64,000 nucleotides of DNA from Metellina segmentata (GCA_947359465.1 OX375877.1:56126944-56190943); one strand, 5' to 3'; shown: positions 46,161 to 60,145, counted from the first letter of the stretch. Notes: generated from the letters alone by a model not told the origin. A program made the numbers and translations.

Positions 46161-49100
46161 CGTTTATGTGCATTATTGGTGCCTTATTATTGATTACGCG
46201 CTGAAAAAAGCTTATTGATATACTTTCCTGAAAGGAAAAAATGACAGTAGTTTTCTACAATCTCAGACAATCGTCTCAAGGGCTATAGAACTCTATTCAA
46301 CGGAGAGGACTTTTCAAGGAGTCGAAAACACAGTGCACCCGTTAAAATTTTCTTTCGTGAATTTACCATTTTTCTAGCTAATCGAATGTATGATTCTAGC
46401 AGTCCTGAAGAGCCAGTAGCAATTGCCATTTGATCGATCGAAGGAACGCTGAACTGCGGTGTTTCTTGTGCCGCCCTCATTTGCTTCGCTAATTGTTTTC
46501 ATTGGGTTAAGTTGGCTTGTATTAAAATGCTATCCATCGGAATCTACTTTTTGACGGGCAGAAAAGGACTCGTCATTTATTATTTTCCCTTCGTTTTATT
46601 TCTTTTGTATCCCGTTTTGAAATTTATTGTTCACTTGCTGTGCTAAATGATGAATTTCGTGGGGTTACATTGTTTTTAAGTGTTACCCAACGAAATTTGC
46701 TATTAATCTGTCAAATAAATTTTTTCTTTCAGTTTCCTGGAATTTAGTATTAAAGAGGTGGGGTCAATATGATTGACAGAACTATTAGTTATTACAGAGA
46801 AAAGAAACGATCAAAAAATGAACAGTAAAACTACTAATTCATATGAAAGATTTGGCAGCATCAAATTCTTGGTTGCAATACAGAATCTATTCTGAGATCA
46901 ATGGGTTTCTGAAAAAAGACGTTTTGAAGTATATGGACATTTGAATAAGTATTGTTTAAAAAACAATTGCAGATGTTACCAAAACAAGAGCCTTTGTTTC
47001 ATCAAATGATGATATCGAACATGATCGAAAGACAATTCGATTTTTATAGCCATCAATCCCTTATTGACAAAAAGAGACAAACATATGCCAGAGCTTGCTG
47101 TCATCAATAACTCGGCATACTTCAGAAACATTGGATGTGAAAAACTAAATTTCGTTACACAGCTTGCGCTGACAGAAATTGCATTAAAGCTTTTCATGAA
47201 AACTGATAAAAATTTATTAGTAATTAACTCTTACTGTTTATAGCTTGTTTTTAATTGCTATCTCGTGGAATTTTTTTTTTTAGTGGGCCGATGAAAATTA
47301 TTTTGTACAACAGCTTATTTAACCTAAATGTTATTTCATTAATAATCAGTTTTGTAGCTGTATTGGCATCTACGCACCAATTTCCTATAAGTACAGAGAT
47401 ACAATTGTCGTTTCAATGCCATTTAATGGCTCGATTCATTTGGTTACTTTACACAGATTACATAAAAAGGTGCACTTTTCATTTTTGTCCTGTTGAGAAG
47501 CGGCTTTGTTGGTCGTGGTCAACAACAACTTGGGTCTTTCGTCAAGAAACAGTACACTAATTGGAACCATGCGAAAAAAGCACTTCAGAAACATGAAAAT
47601 CACAGTACCACCCATTTGCTGTTAAACAAGAAAAAGGATTTTCTTCTGTGATGGAGGAAGAATATAAAATGTGATGTAAGCAATCAGCAAAAAAAAAAAT
47701 TCAAAATAGCTCCCTAAAATATTATGAAAACTCACTTCCATAGCGGAAATATTTATTATGCTTTGCGCCAAGAAATCGCTTTGAGATGCTACTACGAAAA
47801 TGGGTCTATCGGTCTCACCGAGCCTATTAACAACGATAGCCATTTCAGATCTCTTCTGTATATAGCCTGTTCTGGAGATAAAGCCCTTTGAAGGCATTTA
47901 CTAACACTGATTTCGGATAGTAGGTTTACGTATACATCGCCTTCTATATTCAAAAGGAAACTATTATATTATGTGGTAAGTCAATACAAGAAAGTGCAAT
48001 CAGGAGAATCAAATATAAAGGACTAAGATATTTCTCAGTTTTGACGGATGAAAGACAAGGCATATCACGAGAGCAACAATTGTCTTTGTGTGCACGAGAA
48101 CATCAATGTCCAATGAGACATTAACAAAACAAACTTGTTTACTCGAAGCAAAACCACAGCTGTAGAAAGTTTCAAATGAATTCACAACTACAGGTGGGGA
48201 GCCACATGTTGCCTCCCGATAGGATTTAAGTAGAAGCAATTCGTATTATTTTCTTAGTTTGATTATGAAAAATTTTACGTTGAACTGAGTTTGCTTGACT
48301 TTATACCCGAAGGAATGAAGGGAAAGTATCGCATCATTTATTTATTTGCTTCGTTCGTCATCGAAATTGCCTGTGTTTATGTAAGTTTTATTTTCATTAC
48401 TTAGGTGTTTAAAACAGCATTGTTTTCGGATATTTAGGATTCATATTTATAATATTTTGTCTGCTGACCTATGATATTTTAAAAACATTATGAAGCTTTT
48501 AAGGCAGACCAGGTCAACCTAATCCATCTAGTGGGTTGCATGTAAAATGAATGGTGTTTAAATCAGTAAAGTAAAATTAATAAACTATGTTTTATTTTCT
48601 CATCTTATATAATTGATCAATGTGTGCCATGCTTCCTTTTCTTAGTGACTTTTAGCTTAAATAGTATTTGTCAATGTTTGTTCTGTACAAAAGCAAAGTA
48701 AAAAAATATTCTAAGAAATTTAAATCATAAAATAAAAATTTATTACAAAAAAAACCGAACATTCCTCACAATTTTAATTGTTTTCTAGAGCTAAAATTTT
48801 CCAAAGCTCACGAAATAGTGTTGTAATAATTGTACAGTCGCAGGGGAAAAAACAAACCACTCCCTTCAATCCAGCACTTTTAACACCAGAGAAAATTCAA
48901 AGATTGCGCTTGACAGTAGAACTTAACGTGTTCTATAAATTCAAATTGATAAATTTGCGTACGGGACCATCATCATATTAAATTAAGCACCAACTTTAAC
49001 ATTTTCAATTAGAACTCATTTGTCGACGCACAATTTCAAATCTATATCAAAATTTAACTTCAGATACCAAATTTCATGTGAATATGTCTTACAGTTTCAA

Positions 49101-49717
49101 AGTTATGAATGCAAAAATATTGGGCTCCATGTGTAAAATCAGTTTTTTAGACTTTTATGCAGATCTTTCTAAATAATATAGCCATTGCGCTGATATTTTT
49201 TACCATGGTAATGTTAAACAACCCAAAATAATTTATATTACAAAAAAAGGTTTTAGTATGCAATAGAAATTATTAAATCATTGTTTGAAACATTTTTATT
49301 ACATCTTTGTTACATTTTAATAGGTTTGTATTCAGAGGGACTGCTAGTATGGCCATGCGAAATTTCACCTCCTACCAACCGATCATTAGTTTCAGTGCTA
49401 CATTGAATTTACCTTATTATTGCGATGTTAAGGGGCAACCAAAAGTTTAAAACCATCTGATTAACCTTGATAATAATTCTCCGATCTTTTTAACTTGCAT
49501 AGTAAATATAATAATTCTGGGAACACTGAAAAATTCGTTTGAAATAGTGTTCAAATTTTTAATTTGGGTTGCAATAACTCCTTTTAATTGTTGTCTAGAA
49601 ATAGCCACTTGCTATATCGAGATGATCCCTGAAAATGGTACTTAGTATAGGATTGAGTATCTCAGGATCTAATGATAGTAGATGTTTGTAGAAGTCATTA
49701 AATTTCATATTTGAACT
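46161..49717. other. 3.5 kb without a recognised gene
   Basis: AT-rich sequence with only short open frames. The 65-codon minus-strand frame at 46480-46283 (GSSGLLESYIRLARKMVNSR) is mildly protein-like but unassigned. No RNA genes and no regular repeats are seen. Confidence 0.4.
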
Positions 49718-50492
49718 AATTTAACGATGTATAATCTGATTATGGTATGGAAACAGGGTCTTTCTACTAGAAATTTCTTTCTTTTTGCCAAATTTGATGT
49801 AAAGACGTCCCCTTATGTATTTTTTTGAATTAGGATTGTAGTGGACATTATTCCCTGTTGAAAATTATACCTTTAAATTTGCTCTGTATTGAATCGAGCT
49901 TGAAATAAAGGAGGTGGTTCGTTTTTTTTCCTCGATTGCATATGTTTTAAAATGTAATTTTTATCCACAACTGATAAGTTTATTTCATGATTCAACGAAG
50001 CAGAGGCAAAATGAAAGGAAGTTTAAAAAAACCTATTAAGAGTTGAGTAACGTATTTCGAGATAAGAATACCTTAAAACTTATAATCGTTTTTTATACTT
50101 ATAATCGAACTTATAATCGAATTTAACGATGTATAATCTGATTATGGTATGGAAACAGGGTCTTTCTACTAGAAATTTCTTTCTTTTTGCCAAATTTGAT
50201 GTAAAGACGTCCCCTTATGTATTTTTTTGAATTAGGATTGTAGTGGACATTATTCCCTGTTGAAAATTATACCTTTAAATTTGCTCTGTATTGAATCGAG
50301 CTTGAAATAAAGGAGGTGGTTCGTTTTTTTTCCTCGATTGCATATGTTTTAAAATGTAATTTTTATCCACAACTGATAAGTTTATTTCATGATTCAACGA
50401 AGCAGAGGCAAAATGAAAGGAAGTTTAAAAAAACCTATTAAGAGTTGAGTAACGTATTTCGAGATAAGAATACCTTAAAACTTATAATCGTT
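49718..50492. repeat. 402-bp tandem duplication
   Basis: The segment 49718-50092, starting AATTTAACGATGTATAATCT, recurs at offset 402 as 50120-50492. I found no differences by eye over about 373 bp. The 27 bases between copies contain CTTATAATCGAAC repeats resembling the copy ends. The flanking AATCG repeats suggest unequal exchange or slippage. An assembly artefact is also possible. Confidence 0.85.
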
Positions 50493-50899
50493 CAAGCTTT
50501 TCAAATAATTAGAATACAGTGAAGTAAAATTGAATGTTAATATTCGACGGTTTTTTGTTGTGTGCGTCTCATTTATTCTAATATCGAAATCTATGGAGTA
50601 TGTGAAATGAGTAGGAGAAAGTTGAACAAAACCGGGTAGGCAGATAAAACGGGGAACCATTTTGGCTATATTATCACTGCTATCTGTCAGAAAATGTATG
50701 AAATTAGTAGCAGACAGCACCCATGTTATTTGGAGTTGAATGAAAGGCATAATAGTTTGCCTAAACAACCTCAAATTGAAGTGTGGTCAGAAACTGAGAT
50801 TTCTTTGCAAACCAATGCAAAAGGCTGAGATACTAAACGTCGATGATCAGCAACCTTCAAATTCTACACAGAATCTAGGTCATGCGCTATCGTGTCTTC

Positions 50900-51342
50900 T
50901 ATTACAATATCCCCAAGAGAATCCCTCCCCCAGTGTAAAAAATGTCCAAAGATTGTAAAGAAGCCATAAAAGCGGCGAAGGAACACTTTAATTCTTACTT
51001 CCTCACCTTATATGTTAGAATTGGAGAGAGAGTTTGGCGAACAAGAAAATCCAGAAAAGAAAAACTTAAAGCATAAACTGTTTAAGGTCCCCTTTGGCAA
51101 AAAAACTATCAAAACTCGGAAGTAAACGAAGTTCAGCATTAAAACAGATTTCTCGGCTTCAGATGAAGATGCCATGGAATGTGACGAAGCCTGTATCTTT
51201 TGTTATGAATTGTACGCCAGGTCAAAATCTCTGGAAGTGGTACATTGGGTACAGTGTCTCAAATGTAAAGAATGTGCGCATGAAGCCTGTAACAATGCAG
51301 AGGAGTATGATCAAATTTTTATTTGTGATTTATGTTTCTAAA
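50900..51342 (+). pseudogene. pogo/Tigger-type transposase C-terminal remnant
   Basis: After frameshifts the plus strand reads KKCPKIVKK, LTSSPYMLELEREFGEQE and VPFGKKTIKTRK. The frame from about 51155 then gives DEDAMECDEACIFCYELYAR, followed by WVQCLKCKECAHEACNN and FICDLCF with a stop at about 51340. This Cys/His-rich end (CX2C...WVQC..C..WAHE-C...FICD.C) is typical of the zinc domain that closes many pogo-like transposases of arthropods. The DDE core is not visible upstream. Confidence 0.65.
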
Positions 51343-51353
51343 ACTTCTTACTA

Positions 51354-52182
<829 letters not shown>

Positions 52183-52343
52183 GTCATGCATATGCAAATA
52201 TCAGGAGCATAACTTCAGATGTGACGTGAGGGCATGTAAACCGCGTGGAGTCGCCACGCGCAGTGCATTGCAACTTAATAAGAGGGAGAAAAGTCTAATT
52301 TTCAGACATTCGCTGCAAGTTAAAATGAGATCGCACGTGCAAT

Positions 52344-54010
52344 ATGGCTACAAGAAACCATCAGGACGCCTATACACGTGGTCGAATGATCGGCCAGTTT
52401 GAGTATGAAAAGTGTTGCCCAAAAGTTTGGAATTGACTAAAGTGCTGTTTCACGAGCTTGGAAAGCCTTCCAAAGGACAGGTACAGATGTAAGAAAGGTT
52501 GCAGGTAAGGATGCGACATCGATAACAAAACATCGATGTTTTGAAACATCGATGTTCAAAATTAAAACATCTATGTTGATAATACTTCGACCCAAAAACA
52601 ACGATGTTTTTAGCATCGATGTTTTTAAAATTCAGTGCATTTAAACTATTTCCACTCATTTCTTAAAACTGGTTTAGCAACTTGTGATGCTACATCGACA
52701 GCAAAACATCGATGTTTTTAAAATTCAGTGTATTTAAACTTGTTTCCCCCCATTTCTTAAAACTGGTTTTCCAACTATTGATGCGACATCGACAGCAAAA
52801 CATCGATGTTGAAAATTATAACATCGATGTTGATAATACATATCGTCAACAAACCATCGATGTTTTTAAAATTCAGTGTATTTAAACTTGTTTCCCCCAT
52901 TTCTTAAAACTGGTTTAGCAACTAGTGATGGGACATCGGATCCAATACATCAATGTTTTTTTCTAAAACATCAATGTTGTGAAAGCATCGACTTCGATGT
53001 CGCATCCCTACTTTTCAGACCCTTCACACTTGGCCACTTTGGTCTAAAAGTATGTTGGATTTGCTGAATAAAAAATTATGCTACTTAGTTAGTTTTCAAA
53101 TTTTTAAAACGGTATTTTTTCATTCAAAAATAAAACATCGACAACTTAAAAACATCGACAAGTATAACACCGATGTTACAAAAACATCGACAAGTATAAC
53201 ATCGATGTTACAAAAACATCGACTTCAATACATCGATGTTTTTTAAAAAACATCGATGTTTTGAAAACATTGACATCGATGTCGCATCCCTAGTACAGGT
53301 GGTCGGGCAAGGAAAACAACGGCCAGTAAAGTACGATATATCGTCGTGCAGGCGAAAATACACCGAAACCAGACAGCGGGCAACATTGCTGAGCAGCTGC
53401 GTACGGCAACCGGACGACAGGTGCCCTTGCTTACTGTGTCCTGACGCCTTTATAAAGGTGGCCTATTCGCCCGCCGTCCTGAACGCTGCATACCATTGAC
53501 GGCTGCCCATCGGTGGCACAGTTTACAGTGGTGTAACGAACACAATGAGTGGACATCTCATCGATGGAGTCACGCTTTCTTTCTTGATGAGAGTCGTTTC
53601 AGTATGACAAACTATTCTCGTCTCCAGTTGATATGGAGAGGGGTAGGGACACGATTTCATCCCACTAACATCAGCAAAAAAAGAGACTGCTGGGGTCATC
53701 CTGGCATGCTTGGGGAAGACATTATGATGATAAGTACGGACGGAGCCACACGTTTTTGACAGAGGTTCAGTTACCTGAGATCGTTACTGTGATGAAGTTA
53801 TCCTCCCCCACGTGCGACTGTTCCGAGGTGACATTGTTTTGATGGATGACACCTCACAGCCACACAGATCCCATGCGTTTCAGGAGCTTCTAGAAAGTGA
53901 AGGTATACATAGAATGGATTGGCCTGCGTAGTCCCATGATTTAAATCCAATTGAACTGCTGTGGGATGTTTTGGGGAGACGCCCGGTGGCACGATCGCAT
54001 CATACGGAGA
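52344..54010 (+). pseudogene. Tc1 transposase C, split by a MITE
   Basis: The start [20 protein letters not shown] at 52344 is followed by a shift (KVWN / KFGID) and AVSRAWKAFQRTGTDVRKVA up to the MITE at 52507. After 53293 the gene resumes: GGRARKTTASKVRYIVVQAK, NIAEQLRTATGRQVPLLTVS and, shifted, RWCNEHNEWTSHRW-like text with FFLDESRF (first catalytic Asp). The remaining part to about 54010 is broken by several stops (MDDTSQPHRSH, then DLNPIELLWD-like text near 53940). It matches the Tc1 family with a paired helix-turn-helix N-terminus. Confidence 0.85.
52507..53292. mobile_element. hAT-type MITE packed with ACATCGATGT palindromes
   Basis: The ends are AAGGATGCGACATCGAT and, reversed, TAGGGATGCGACATCGAT. 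The flanking 8-mers TTGCAGGT and GTACAGGT agree at 6 of 8 positions. The interior holds about two dozen copies of the 10-bp palindrome ACATCGATGT or half sites. It also has three tandem blocks of about 110-145 bp (ATTCAGTGTATTTAAACTTG, CCCATTTCTTAAAACTGGTT), and a second internal right-end copy at about 52988-53012. There is no coding content. Confidence 0.75.
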
Positions 54011-54049
54011 ACACTAAACAACCGACACAGATGCTCATTGAAGGATGAT

Positions 54050-55932
54050 CACTAATATGGGCCGAAAAAACTCACATTTTTTTCAAGTCGTAATACTATG
54101 GAAAAATTGCGAATTTGGTAGACTAAAATGGGGTAAAAAAAAATTAAATCAGTTTCAATCTTCCGGTGGCGCATATACTCTAAAATTTGCCAAAAGATGG
54201 AAAAATTCATAATTTTACATTAATTTTTAACATTTTTAAATTAGCTTCTTTCCTAATGTAATAGCTGAAAATCTTGTGTATTAGAACCACAGAAATTAAT
54301 ATTTAAAACCATCAATATCAGCGCATTACCTTCAAAGTTAGTGACATTTTGAAAAAGTTTACTTATATAGGTTCATCACATTTCAATAGAAAAAATGCTT
54401 ACATGTTTGTTTTGTTTTATTTATTGAATACTACTTTTATTTATTGAGTTTAACTGTTTAAAAACAAATTATGTTAGACCATTAGTAATAGTTATAAACA
54501 TATTTTTTCATTGAAAATCTATGTTTTTGTGAGAAGAATCGCAAGACCACGACCAGACAGATCTCTACTATTATCAAAGGAAGTGTTTGTCTGTTTCTTG
54601 CCGCAAAATCCTGGCGATTCAATGCCGCTTGCAGCAATGAGATTTAGCACAGAGGTAGTCCGAATTTTTTGCAATTTTTGGGTCGCGAAGAATTTTTAAA
54701 TTCAATCTAGAATATTTTAAAATGAATTTAATAGTGTTATTCTCCATCGGTTTTTCAACGCGTTTCTTCCAAAGAAAAGAAGGAGCACCCGAATATAGAC
54801 TTTTCTACCCACGTGACCTATGGTCAGGCTTTGGAGCCATGCCAAGTATTTTTCATACGACAGAACGCGGATAAAAATATTTTCTTCGTTTCCACTTCGA
54901 TTTTGCGCGGAGGAATGACTTTCCAGCCAGACGATAAATATTTTAACTGTCGCAGTTCTTTTTTCTATCTCCTAGACCGTAAAAGATAGAGTAAAAATTT
55001 CAACGGATTTGAAATCTGCGGAAAATTTTACAGCAGATTAATATCTTACATCACGGGTGCGTTCAAGACCGAACTAGCCACGGAGTGGCTAGTAAGAAAT
55101 AATAGAAGTGACAATATCTGCACAACTTCCAGAAGTTGGAGTACTTTGGTAGATGTAGATTGAACCTGATTCTTGAATTTGCGCGAGTAATTCACTTCCT
55201 TTTTTACTCAACGGATCCTTTTTCGAATGAGCTAGATTTACCACTAACATGTAGTCCTTTCTCCCATACAATTAGAGACCTTGTAGCGGAAATTCGTCGG
55301 ATTTACTACACAATTCAGTCCAAGCATTTTGTTTTTCTCTTCTTATTTTGTTTTTGTTTATAACATGGGAGACGTCAGAATCGGTAATTAATCCAACGTC
55401 TTACAAACACTCGATGCGATTGCAGATCAGAAACTCCATAACGATCGCTGAGTAATGCAGGATATTTTAGCTTAATTCTCATCTGCCAATTATCAGAGGA
55501 AACTGTTTGTGGCACTTTATAATCTGTGTCTGTATCGCTATCTTTACTAGAAGTAAGTTGTTAGTAATTTTTCCCCTTGAAACTGTGATTTACCTTTATT
55601 TGTAATTTCTTTCAAAATTTCATTGACTTTGAAGGCAATGCGCGACCGGAAGATGTTGATGGATTTAAATAATATTAAAATATTATATTCTGTGGTCCTA
55701 ATACATAAGAATTTGAGCTATTACTTTCGATAAGAGGTTAATTTTAAAATGTTAAAAAATATCGTAAAAATGTGAATTTTTCCAACTGGCAAACTTTAGA
55801 GCACATTCGCTGCCGGAAGATATAAACCGAATTAATGAATTTTTTTACTTCTTTTTAGTCTCCAAGATTCGCAATACTTCCGCGGTATTACGAGTGGAAA
55901 ATTTTTTTTGAGTTTCATCAGTCCACAATAAT
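54050..55932. mobile_element. Element with about 320-bp terminal inverted repeats
   Basis: The left arm (54050-54365) and reversed right arm (55605-55932) align along their whole length. Shared words include CTCGTAATAC / AGTCGTAATAC, ATCTTCCGG, CTCTAAARTTTGCCA, GGAAAAATTCA and CGCATTRCCTTCAAAGT. Divergence is moderate. The interior (54366-55604) has no recognised transposase. A 60-codon minus-strand frame (55271-55089, MYGRKDYMLVVNLAHSKKDP) is unassigned. It lies directly behind the Tc1 remnant. Confidence 0.7.
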
Positions 55933-56257
55933 GGGTACTTTTACCTTAAGAACTATTGTATAAATATGGTGTTGAGTATTGACATACGGTGACACGAAAC
56001 CATTACAGTTGGAGGAGGTCATATCCCTTACTAAGGGACTTTGGTTTGTTGTTCTACCTCTTGTCCAGACAGTGTTTTATACCAACTCCATTCTGTCAAT
56101 AAAGCCCTTTTCTACTTCGTTCCATACTGTATGCGTCCTATTCATTTTTTTTTTGCGACTTTGTTTTCTTCATGATTTAAGTATTACATTGTACCTGTGT
56201 AGTATGAATTTCATGTCTCCCAGTTGATTCTTTGAGGAATTACGGCAAAATCAGAAA

Positions 56258-57560
56258 ATTTGATATACACTCATGTCCATAAATTAAGGATAACTTAAAA
56301 TCACACGGAAATCGAACACTAAAGTAAAACGTTCGCCTGTTGAATTATCACACATATCTTCAAGAATAATATCGAAATTATTGGAAGCCATCAGATAACG
56401 CCGATAGTATGTCACATTGACGAGAGTGTAAAAGAGGTGTATATAAGGACTGGCAGCAAAGAAGTAAAATTGTTCACAGGCGTTCTGTAAGCCGCACAGT
56501 GCCACAAACGAACAGTTATGGCACACAAGACGCATGTCGATGATTTTTTACGTGGTAGAATTATCGGCCACCTGGAATGTGGGCGTACTCAGACGGAAGT
56601 TTCAGTGGAACTTGGATTCGTCCAAAGTGTCATCTCTAGGCTTTGGGAACGATTCCAAAATGATGGAAATGTCAGTAGACGTTACAGAACAGATCGCCCC
56701 GATTTATAATGCCGAATGACGACCTGTATTTGGCATTAAATGTAAAAAGAAGCAGACGGAGCACAGTAAACGACCTTTATTGTCAGCTATCTTTAGCCAC
56801 GGGTACGACAGTTTCAAGGCAAATCGTTTACATATGTTTGGGACATGTTGGTCTATATGCTCGCAGGCCTGTCAGATGTGTTCCGCTCACGGCAAATCAC
56901 TGTCGCCAGCGGTTAGCCTGGAGTAGAGAACATGCAATCTGGACATCGACACAGTTGGCTTGTGTGATGTTTCACGACGAGTCCATGTTTTGATTGCAGT
57001 CTGATTCACTGCGGACGTTCATATGGAGAACACCAGGTACCAGCTACCACAAGACAACATCATTGAACGACACCGTTACGGAAGTACAGGTTTGCTCGTT
57101 TGGAGCGGAATTATACTGGGCTCCAGAACAAAACTACATGTTCAAATCGGAACCATGAGAGGCCGAATTTATCGGGACATCATTCTGGAACAACATGTAC
57201 GTTTGGTTAGGGGTGCCATGGTCGCAGACTTTTGTGTTTCTGGATGACAACCTCGTCCTCATCGAGCAAACATTGTAAACGAATGCCTTGAATCTAAGAA
57301 TATCACCCGTATGGAATGGCCAGCATTCTCATTTGACTAGAATCTGATAGAGCAAGTGTGGGACATGATTGGCCGACGAGTTGCAGCCCGTCAACTACCA
57401 CCTACATGCGTATCGGAACTTCGGAGAGCATTGTTTGCTGAGTGGAGTGATCTTCCCCAAGATCAGCTCGATAATTTGATCCTCAACATGCCAAGGCGTT
57501 GTACGGACTGTATTTCATCGTCTTGGAGACATGCAATGTATTAAACTATTTTAACAACCA
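56258..57560 (+). mobile_element. Tc1 element D with left TIR
   Basis: The left end TACACTCATGTCCATAAATT plus AAGGATAACTT is a typical Tc1-like terminus. A transposase pseudogene follows. No matching right TIR is found before 57900, so the right end is lost or diverged. Confidence 0.75.
56518..57543 (+). pseudogene. Tc1 transposase D
   Basis: The start MAHKTHVDDFLRGRIIGHLE and a helix-turn-helix (RTQTEVSVELGFVQSVISRL) are followed by a stop after RYRTDRPDL. The next frame (56709-56993) has GTTVSRQIVYICLGHVGLYA and MFHDESMF (first catalytic Asp). Then come HRYGSTGLLVWSGIILG (57080), FLDDN-PRPHRANIVNECLES in a shifted frame (second Asp) and, after a shift, LIEQVWDMIGRRVAARQL near the third acidic residue. 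At least four breaks are present. Confidence 0.88.
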
Positions 57561-57899
57561 TATCATGTTAAGTTTTGTAAGGTCGATATTTTTTGTAATT
57601 GCTCCAGTGAGCAAAGATTGTAGTTTTCATGAATGGTATCATACATACACTATTTTCTTTGTTCTTTATCATTTGTTTATGAAATGGGCTTTGTGAATAA
57701 GTCACGTTTGTTTTGTTTCTGAACCTTTATTTGCCGGAGCTGGCATTTAAACGTCTATATATAATATCATACAACAGACGAAAAATTTAAAAGAACTAAG
57801 AACATAGCCGCTAGGGTGCAATAAACCAGAAAACGAGACTAGAAACTAAACATGTTTGCGCGCTGAAGCTGCAGACACAGCATGGTAAGCAATATAATT
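57545..57899. other. Unassigned sequence
   Basis: No recognised feature between Tc1 D and the inverted RT fragments. Confidence 0.45.
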
Positions 57900-58735
57900 T
57901 AAAGAACACAGGAAATACAGAAATATTACAGAAAAAAGTGTTGAATGATAAATAATGAAGAAATTATGTAGATCAGGGCGTCATCAGGGGGGAACATGAC
58001 CCAATCAACATAAAATAATGTTTTCTACATATGTGCAGCATTAGATTGAACAAAATTGCTCATATACTCCCTCAAACACCATTAAAAAGCAAAATAACAA
58101 AACACTAAAAAAAGAAAAAAAAACGAAATCAAACGCACAGCAGCAGCCGGGAGATCTACAACCTCAAGCCTGAAAACCGCTAAAAGAGGCCACCAACAAC
58201 TCAGTTGAACTAAATGCGAACACCAAGCTTCCGTTGCAACGAAACCATAAAAAATAATTAAAAAACTGCAAAATAAAATCCCTAGCCCCTATTCAAAAAG
58301 AAATTCAGAAACAGTAAAATAAAAATGAAAGGCAACTCACATGAATCAGGAAATTACGAAATAGAATTATTCATCGGTTGCGTAGCAGTTGATATTAATA
58401 AATCTTTTAAGAATAGTATTAAAGAATGAAAAAGGATATTTATTATTGAGAAGTGTGTATTTTAGATATTTACATTGTAATAGAAATTTGAAATCAAAGT
58501 TACAGATTTTATCGCAGACATTAATGTCAACTTTGCCGCATGAAACAGAAATTTTTCAGTTGAGAAAATCAGTAGTGTTGTTATCTAATTTGGTTTTAAC
58601 TAAAGAAAGGTTCATCTGGATAGATAGATTTCCAAATATTATAAAATTTGCTGTTATTAAAAACAGTCATATCATCAATAAATTTAAAGACATAATTTAT
58701 CTGAGGCAGAAGTTTTTGTCGAAACAATGAAGAAA
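57900..58735 (-). pseudogene. RT-like fragment, left copy
   Basis: The minus-strand translation in the inner part gives KFIDDMTVFNNSKFYNIWKS followed by IYPDE and shifted remnants, parallel to the right copy. The FIDD quartet is the RT catalytic box. Frameshifts follow within 100 bases. Confidence 0.55.
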
Positions 58736-58867
58736 TAAATTAGCAAGAATGGAAAAAAAATTAGAACTTTTAATTTGAGTGTATATATGCCCATTACAAA
58801 TAAAATTATTAAACATGCAATTATTAACCAAAAACTACCATTCCTCAAAATCCTTCAGATAAATTCT

Positions 58868-59203
58868 GCCTTTAAGATTTATTGACGATTTCAGTGTTTT
58901 TAATAATAGCAACTTTTCTAATGTTTGGAAATCTATCCAGATGACCTTTCTTTAGTTAAAACCAATCTAGATAACAATACTACTGATTTTCTCGACAGAA
59001 AAATTTCTCTTTCATGCGGCAAAGTTGACAGTAATGTCTACGATAAAAGTAACTATATTAAATTTAAAGTTATTAAATTAATATTTTGTGACTCCAGTAT
59101 TTCTAAAAAAATCTACTTCAATACGATTGCTAGTCAATTAGTATATGTTTCAGAAAAATCTGTAATTTCGATTTCAAATTTCTATTACAATGTAAATATC
59201 TAA
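58868..59203 (+). pseudogene. RT-like fragment, right copy
   Basis: Reading from about 58880, the segment has RFIDDFSVFNNSNFSNVWKS, then (after a base change in frame) IYPDDLSLVKTNLDNNTTDF. LDRKISLSCGKVDSNVYDKS and a stop at 59203 follow. The FIDD box followed by IYPxxLxLxxTN...FLDxxI...YDK resembles the segment after the catalytic loop in certain retroelement polymerases. The fingers and palm upstream are missing, so it is a 5'-truncated copy. Assignment to Penelope-like elements is only a suggestion. Confidence 0.55.
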
Positions 59204-59849
59204 AAAACACACTTCTCAATAATAAATATCCTTTTCCATTGTTTAATTCTATTCTTTAAAGATTTATTAATATCTACTATAAATCTATTTCGTAATTTCC
59301 TGAGTCATGTGAGTTGCCTTTCATTTTTATTTTACTGTTTCCGATTCTCTTCTTGAATAGGGGCTGGGGAGTTTATATTACTGTTTTTTATTTTGTTATG
59401 GTTTCGTTGCAACGGAAGTTTGGTGTTAGCATTTAGTTGGACTGGGTAATTGGTGGCATTTGGTGGCGATTTTCAGGCTTGGTGTTGTTGATCTTCCGGC
59501 TGCTACTGCGGGTTTGATTTTGTTTTGTTTCTACTTTTTTAGAGTTTTGTTTTGTTCATTTGCTTTTTAATCGTGTTTGGGGGATTATATGAGTAATTTG
59601 TTTCAACCTTATGCTGCTTATATGTAGAAAACATCATTTTATGTTGTCTGGGTCAGTCTTCCCCATGATGACGCCCGGATCAAGCAACATTTCTTCATTT
59701 TTTATCATTTTTAACACTTTTATTGTAATTTTTTTCGTACAGCTACACTCTACGTTTATGACTGATGGCAACGGCATGGCGATTTTTTTGGCGTACTTCT
59801 AAAGTCGCCAAGGAAATAATTACTTCTTAACGCTTTTCCTGTCACAATT

Positions 59850-60145
<296 letters not shown>

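Larger units (their letters stand above)
57900..59760. mobile_element. Divergent inverted duplication of a retroelement fragment
   Basis: The left arm (about 57900-58735) is a diverged reverse complement of the right arm (about 58840-59760). Matching words include GTTTCGTTGCAACGGAAG, TTTCATTTTTATTTTACTGTTT, CTTTAGTTAAAACCAA and ATCTATCCAGATG on the right, with complements on the left. The centre near 58735-58840 is unique. Each arm encodes the same RT-like segment pointing outward. Penelope-like elements are known to occur as inverted partial copies, but I cannot assign the family. Confidence 0.7.

Noticed and set aside
58389..58730. 113-codon plus-strand ORF
   Set aside because: It is the antisense of the left RT-like fragment, whose real coding direction is shown by the FIDD motif on the minus strand.
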